In this document: positions 61,297 through 64,000 of the stretch, piece after piece
Numbering within the stretch: position 1 is the first letter of the stretch
Layout of the letters: every line of letters starts with the position of its first letter
Assembly (NCBI RefSeq): GCF_036231355.1
Contig: NZ_CP109497.1
Coordinates: 62,001 to 126,000, forward strand
DNA from: Streptomyces sp. NBC_01431
Lineage (GTDB): Bacteria; Actinomycetota; Actinomycetes; Streptomycetales; Streptomycetaceae
Reading direction: 5' to 3'
Length of the DNA stretch: 64,000 bases
Notes under the pieces: model-generated
Told to the model about the DNA's origin: nothing
The model's input: only the letters and a program-made list of their open reading frames with translations
The model's database searches: none
Made by a program: the position numbers and the translations under genes

Positions 61297-64000
61297 ATGT
61301 CGCACCCCTCGTCCTGGGACGGCCTCATCGAGGACGCGTTCCTCGAACAGGTCCGGGCCCGCCCGTCGGCCACGGCCCTGGTCGCGGGCCCCCTCGTCCT
61401 GACCTACCGGCAGCTGTACGAGCGTGCGGCGGGCGTCGCCGCCGGGCTGCGCCGCGCCGGTGTGCGGCGCGAGACCCTGGTCGGCCTCGCCTTCGACCGC
61501 TCGGCCGACTCGATCGTGGCCCTGCTCGGCATCGTCCTCGCGGGCGGCGCGTACGTCCCGATCGATCCGGCGTATCCCGATCGCCGGGTCCGCCAGATCT
61601 CGGAGACGGCCGCGCTGCGCCTGGTGGTGTGCCCGGAGCCGGTGCGCGAGCGGTTCACCGCGCCAAGTCCCGTGCGAACGTACGGAGTTGACGAGCTGCT
61701 CGGCCTCGGCGGCGCACCCAGGGAGGTGGCGCCGCTCCACCGGGAGCCGCGCGCCGGGCACTCTCCGCTGGCCTATGTGATGTTCACGTCCGGCAGCACC
61801 GGACGCCCCAAGGGTGTGATGGTCGAGCACCGTGGCGTACTGCGCCTGGTCAAGGACACCGACTACGTCGACCTGTCGCCGGCGCAGCGCATGCTCCAGG
61901 CCGCCTCGCTCGCCTTCGACGCGGCGACGTTCGAGATCTGGGGCGCGCTGCTGAACGGCGCGTCGCTGCACGTCGTCGACCACGAGACGGCCGTGGTGCC
62001 GTGGCGCTTCGCGCAGGTGATCCGGGAGCAGGGCGTGACCGTCGCCTGGGCCACCGCGCCGCTGTTCCACCGCATCGCCCAGGAGGACCCGACGGCCTTC
62101 GGCCCGCTGGTCACTGTGCTGACCGGCGGCGACGTGGTGTCCCCCGGCCATGTGCGGCGGGTCCGCGAGGCCAACCCCTCGCTCACCGTCGTCAACGGCT
62201 ACGGCCCGACCGAGAACACCACCTTCACCACCACGTTCCCCGTTCACGGGCACACCGAGGGCCCGCTGCCGATCGGCCGGCCGATTCCCGGCACGACGGT
62301 GCGCGTCTGCGACGAGCAGGGCCGCCCGGTGCCCGCCGGATGCGTCGGCGAGCTGTACACCGGCGGCGTCGGAGTGGCCCGCGGCTATCTGGCCGACCCC
62401 GATCTCACGGCGCGGAAGTTCGTCCTGCTGGACGGAGAACGCCACTACCGCACCGGCGACATGGTGCACGCCACCGAGGACGGGCTGCTGCACTTCCACG
62501 GCCGCCAGGACGACCAGGTCAAGATCCGCGGCCATCTCGTGGAGCTCGCCGAGGTCAACGCCGCCTTGCGGGCGGTACCGGGCGTGGCCGACGCGCACAC
62601 CCGCGTCGTCGGCGAGGCGGGCGAGGAGCGCTCGCTGGCCGCGTACGTGGTGGCACCCGGCATCGAGACCGCGGCGCTGCGGCGCACACTGCGCGAGCGG
62701 CTGCCGCAGTACCTGTGCCCGGACCGTTTCGTGCTGCTCGACCGGCTGCCCCTGACGTCGAGCGGCAAGGTGGACTGGCGGTCCCTGCCACCTGCCACGG
62801 CCGCCCCGGCGCCGGAGCGCGCGGGCCACGAACTCACCGCCGGACAAGCCCGGTTGGCCGAGCTGTGGGCCGACGTCCTGGACACCGATGCCGCGGGCAT
62901 CGGCCCGGACTCGGACTTCTTCGAACTCGGCGGCAACTCGCTGCTCCTGGGTGTCCTGATCGGCCGGCTCGCCCGGGAGGGCGTGGTGGTGCGTTACGCG
63001 GAGGCGATCGCGACGCCCTCACTCGCCGCGATGGCCGGCACGGTCGCCACCTCTAGCTCCGCCCCGGTGCCGGCCGTCCCCCGCCCGGCACCGGGTGCGG
63101 TACCCCTCCACCCGCAGCAGCAGGGTCTGTTCGCGATCTGGCAGGCCGATCCCGAGTCGTTGACGTACAACATCCCGGTGCGCCTGGAGCTGACCGGGCC
63201 GGTGGACGCCGAACGGCTGCGAGCGGCGCTGACCACCCTGGTGGCCCGGCACGAGGCGCTGCGGATGCAGTTCACCGTCGACGCCGACGGTGTCAGCCAG
63301 GAGCCGGCCCCGCCCGCGGCACCGGAGTTCACGTTTCTGCCCGCGCCGGACGAGGCGGCCGTCGCCGGGTTCGTACGCCCCTTCAGGCCGCACCGTCCCG
63401 ACGGAACTCCCCTGCTGCGGGCCCTGCTGGTGCGCACCTCGGATCCCGACCGGCACGACCTCCACCTCGACACCCACCACGCGGTATTCGACGGGGTCTC
63501 GCTGCGCATCCTGGTCGAGGAGCTGCTGGCCGCGTACGCGGGCGAGCCGCTTCCCGAGCGGCCGGCGGACTACCGGGCGGCGGCGCGGTGGGCCCACGAC
63601 CGGGCCGCCGACGGGGACGACGCGCCCGACGAGGCTTACTGGCTGCGGCAGTTGGCGGACGTGCCCACCGAGCCGCTGCTTCCGGTGGATCACCCGCGCG
63701 GACCGGTCCGGGCCACCCGGGGAGCGGTGGTCAGCGCCGTGCTTGAGGCCGAGCGCTGCGCCGAGGTGCGCGCGGCGGCGCGCCAACACCGCACGACGGC
63801 GTTCGGGGTGCTGTTCGCCGGGTGGGCCGCGACGCTGGCCCGGATCTCCGGGCGCCGCGACTTCACCATCGGCACACCCACCAGCGGGCGCGTCCATCCT
63901 CATCTCGACGCCGTCGTGGGCATGTTCGTGAACACGGCTTGTCTGCGGGTGCGGCTGGACGACGGCGCGGCCACCCTGGGCGATCTGGTGGCGCAGGCGG
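61297..64000 (+). CDS. Non-ribosomal peptide synthetase, starts A-T-C, runs off the window
   Basis: At least 901 residues from ATG 61297 (GGAGA upstream). The adenylation domain (about 20-500) shows YVMFTSGSTGRPKGVMVEH, FDAATFEIWGALL, NGYGPTENTTFT and HYRTGDMV; reading the GrsA positions gives DAFWLGGTFK, closest to valine codes. A carrier domain has the phosphopantetheine Ser548 (ELGGNSLLLG). A condensation domain begins near 600 and has its HHxxxDG motif at 727-733 (HHAVFDG). With no condensation domain before the A domain, this is a loading module. The rest lies outside the window. Confidence 0.93.
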   Translation, partial: MSHPSSWDGLIEDAFLEQVRARPSATALVAGPLVLTYRQLYERAAGVAAGLRRAGVRRETLVGLAFDRSADSIVALLGIVLAGGAYVPIDPAYPDRRVRQISETAALRLVVCPEPVRERFTAPSPVRTYGVDELLGLGGAPREVAPLHREPRAGHSPLAYVMFTSGSTGRPKGVMVEHRGVLRLVKDTDYVDLSPAQRMLQAASLAFDAATFEIWGALLNGASLHVVDHETAVVPWRFAQVIREQGVTVAWATAPLFHRIAQEDPTAFGPLVTVLTGGDVVSPGHVRRVREANPSLTVVNGYGPTENTTFTTTFPVHGHTEGPLPIGRPIPGTTVRVCDEQGRPVPAGCVGELYTGGVGVARGYLADPDLTARKFVLLDGERHYRTGDMVHATEDGLLHFHGRQDDQVKIRGHLVELAEVNAALRAVPGVADAHTRVVGEAGEERSLAAYVVAPGIETAALRRTLRERLPQYLCPDRFVLLDRLPLTSSGKVDWRSLPPATAAPAPERAGHELTAGQARLAELWADVLDTDAAGIGPDSDFFELGGNSLLLGVLIGRLAREGVVVRYAEAIATPSLAAMAGTVATSSSAPVPAVPRPAPGAVPLHPQQQGLFAIWQADPESLTYNIPVRLELTGPVDAERLRAALTTLVARHEALRMQFTVDADGVSQEPAPPAAPEFTFLPAPDEAAVAGFVRPFRPHRPDGTPLLRALLVRTSDPDRHDLHLDTHHAVFDGVSLRILVEELLAAYAGEPLPERPADYRAAARWAHDRAADGDDAPDEAYWLRQLADVPTEPLLPVDHPRGPVRATRGAVVSAVLEAERCAEVRAAARQHRTTAFGVLFAGWAATLARISGRRDFTIGTPTSGRVHPHLDAVVGMFVNTACLRVRLDDGAATLGDLVAQA

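Noticed and set aside
1..64000. tRNA, rRNA genes, riboswitches and attachment sites
   Set aside because: No cloverleaf, rRNA-like or known riboswitch pattern was found by eye; a covariance-model search would be needed to rule out weak cases.

Overview
The window is high-GC actinobacterial DNA and reads as Streptomyces: codon third positions are almost all G/C, GTG starts are common, rare TTA codons occur in a few accessory genes, and there are many TetR/MarR/PadR regulators, ECF sigma factors, SARP and StrR-type regulators and small actinomycete-specific families. No rRNA, tRNA or CRISPR array was seen. The mix of eroded insertion sequences, accessory enzymes and the edge of a biosynthetic cluster suggests an accessory or arm region rather than core chromosome.

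Layout. 1-12.5 kb is patchy: a truncated DHA2 efflux pump with divergent TetR gene, a TTA-containing lipoprotein, a K+ channel, a SHOCT/PLDc_N membrane protein, a YcxB protein and an ASCH protein lie among at least six decayed transposase fragments (IS5, IS256 and IS630 types), a pretoxin HINT fragment and a frameshifted lipoprotein. 11.3-12.1 kb codes a secreted DPBB protein with a 36-bp repeat linker. 12.7-17.6 kb is a two-gene operon of a 176-aa partner and a 1457-aa NACHT-like STAND NTPase; both genes carry a TTA codon, so expression may depend on bldA.

17.6-23.0 kb looks like a plant cell-wall module: a ricin-type lectin-GH74 xyloglucanase, an expansin (DPBB+CBM63), an ECF sigma factor and a translationally coupled one-pass membrane protein with a probable sugar-sensing exterior. 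The two secreted-protein genes share a promoter-like motif with identical 18-nt spacing.

23-46.5 kb is a series of regulator/transporter or regulator/enzyme pairs, several with clear palindromic operators: SDR, eroded MFS and MarR; DUF5937 regulator and MFS; PadR and HAAS; small membrane-protein pair and TetR; epoxide hydrolase and TetR; an arsenic cluster (arsC, aquaporin, arsR, arsM); SRPBCC/DUF2867 protein and TetR. Also here are a DUF4246 putative 2-oxoglutarate oxygenase, an erythromycin-esterase-like protein, two peptidoglycan-binding-domain proteins and a YbdK-type ligase.

46.9-64 kb appears to be the left part of a natural-product cluster: a StrR/NovG-family activator, an NCS1 permease, an MFS exporter, a PatB/MalY-type PLP enzyme, an AfsR-like SARP, an XRE regulator with a StrR-type operator in front of it, a GriH/GriI-like pair predicted to make 3-amino-4-hydroxybenzoate, a Rieske oxygenase with its reductase, and an NRPS starting A-T-C (A-domain code DAFWLGGTFK, valine-like) that runs off the right end. 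The product cannot be named from this window.
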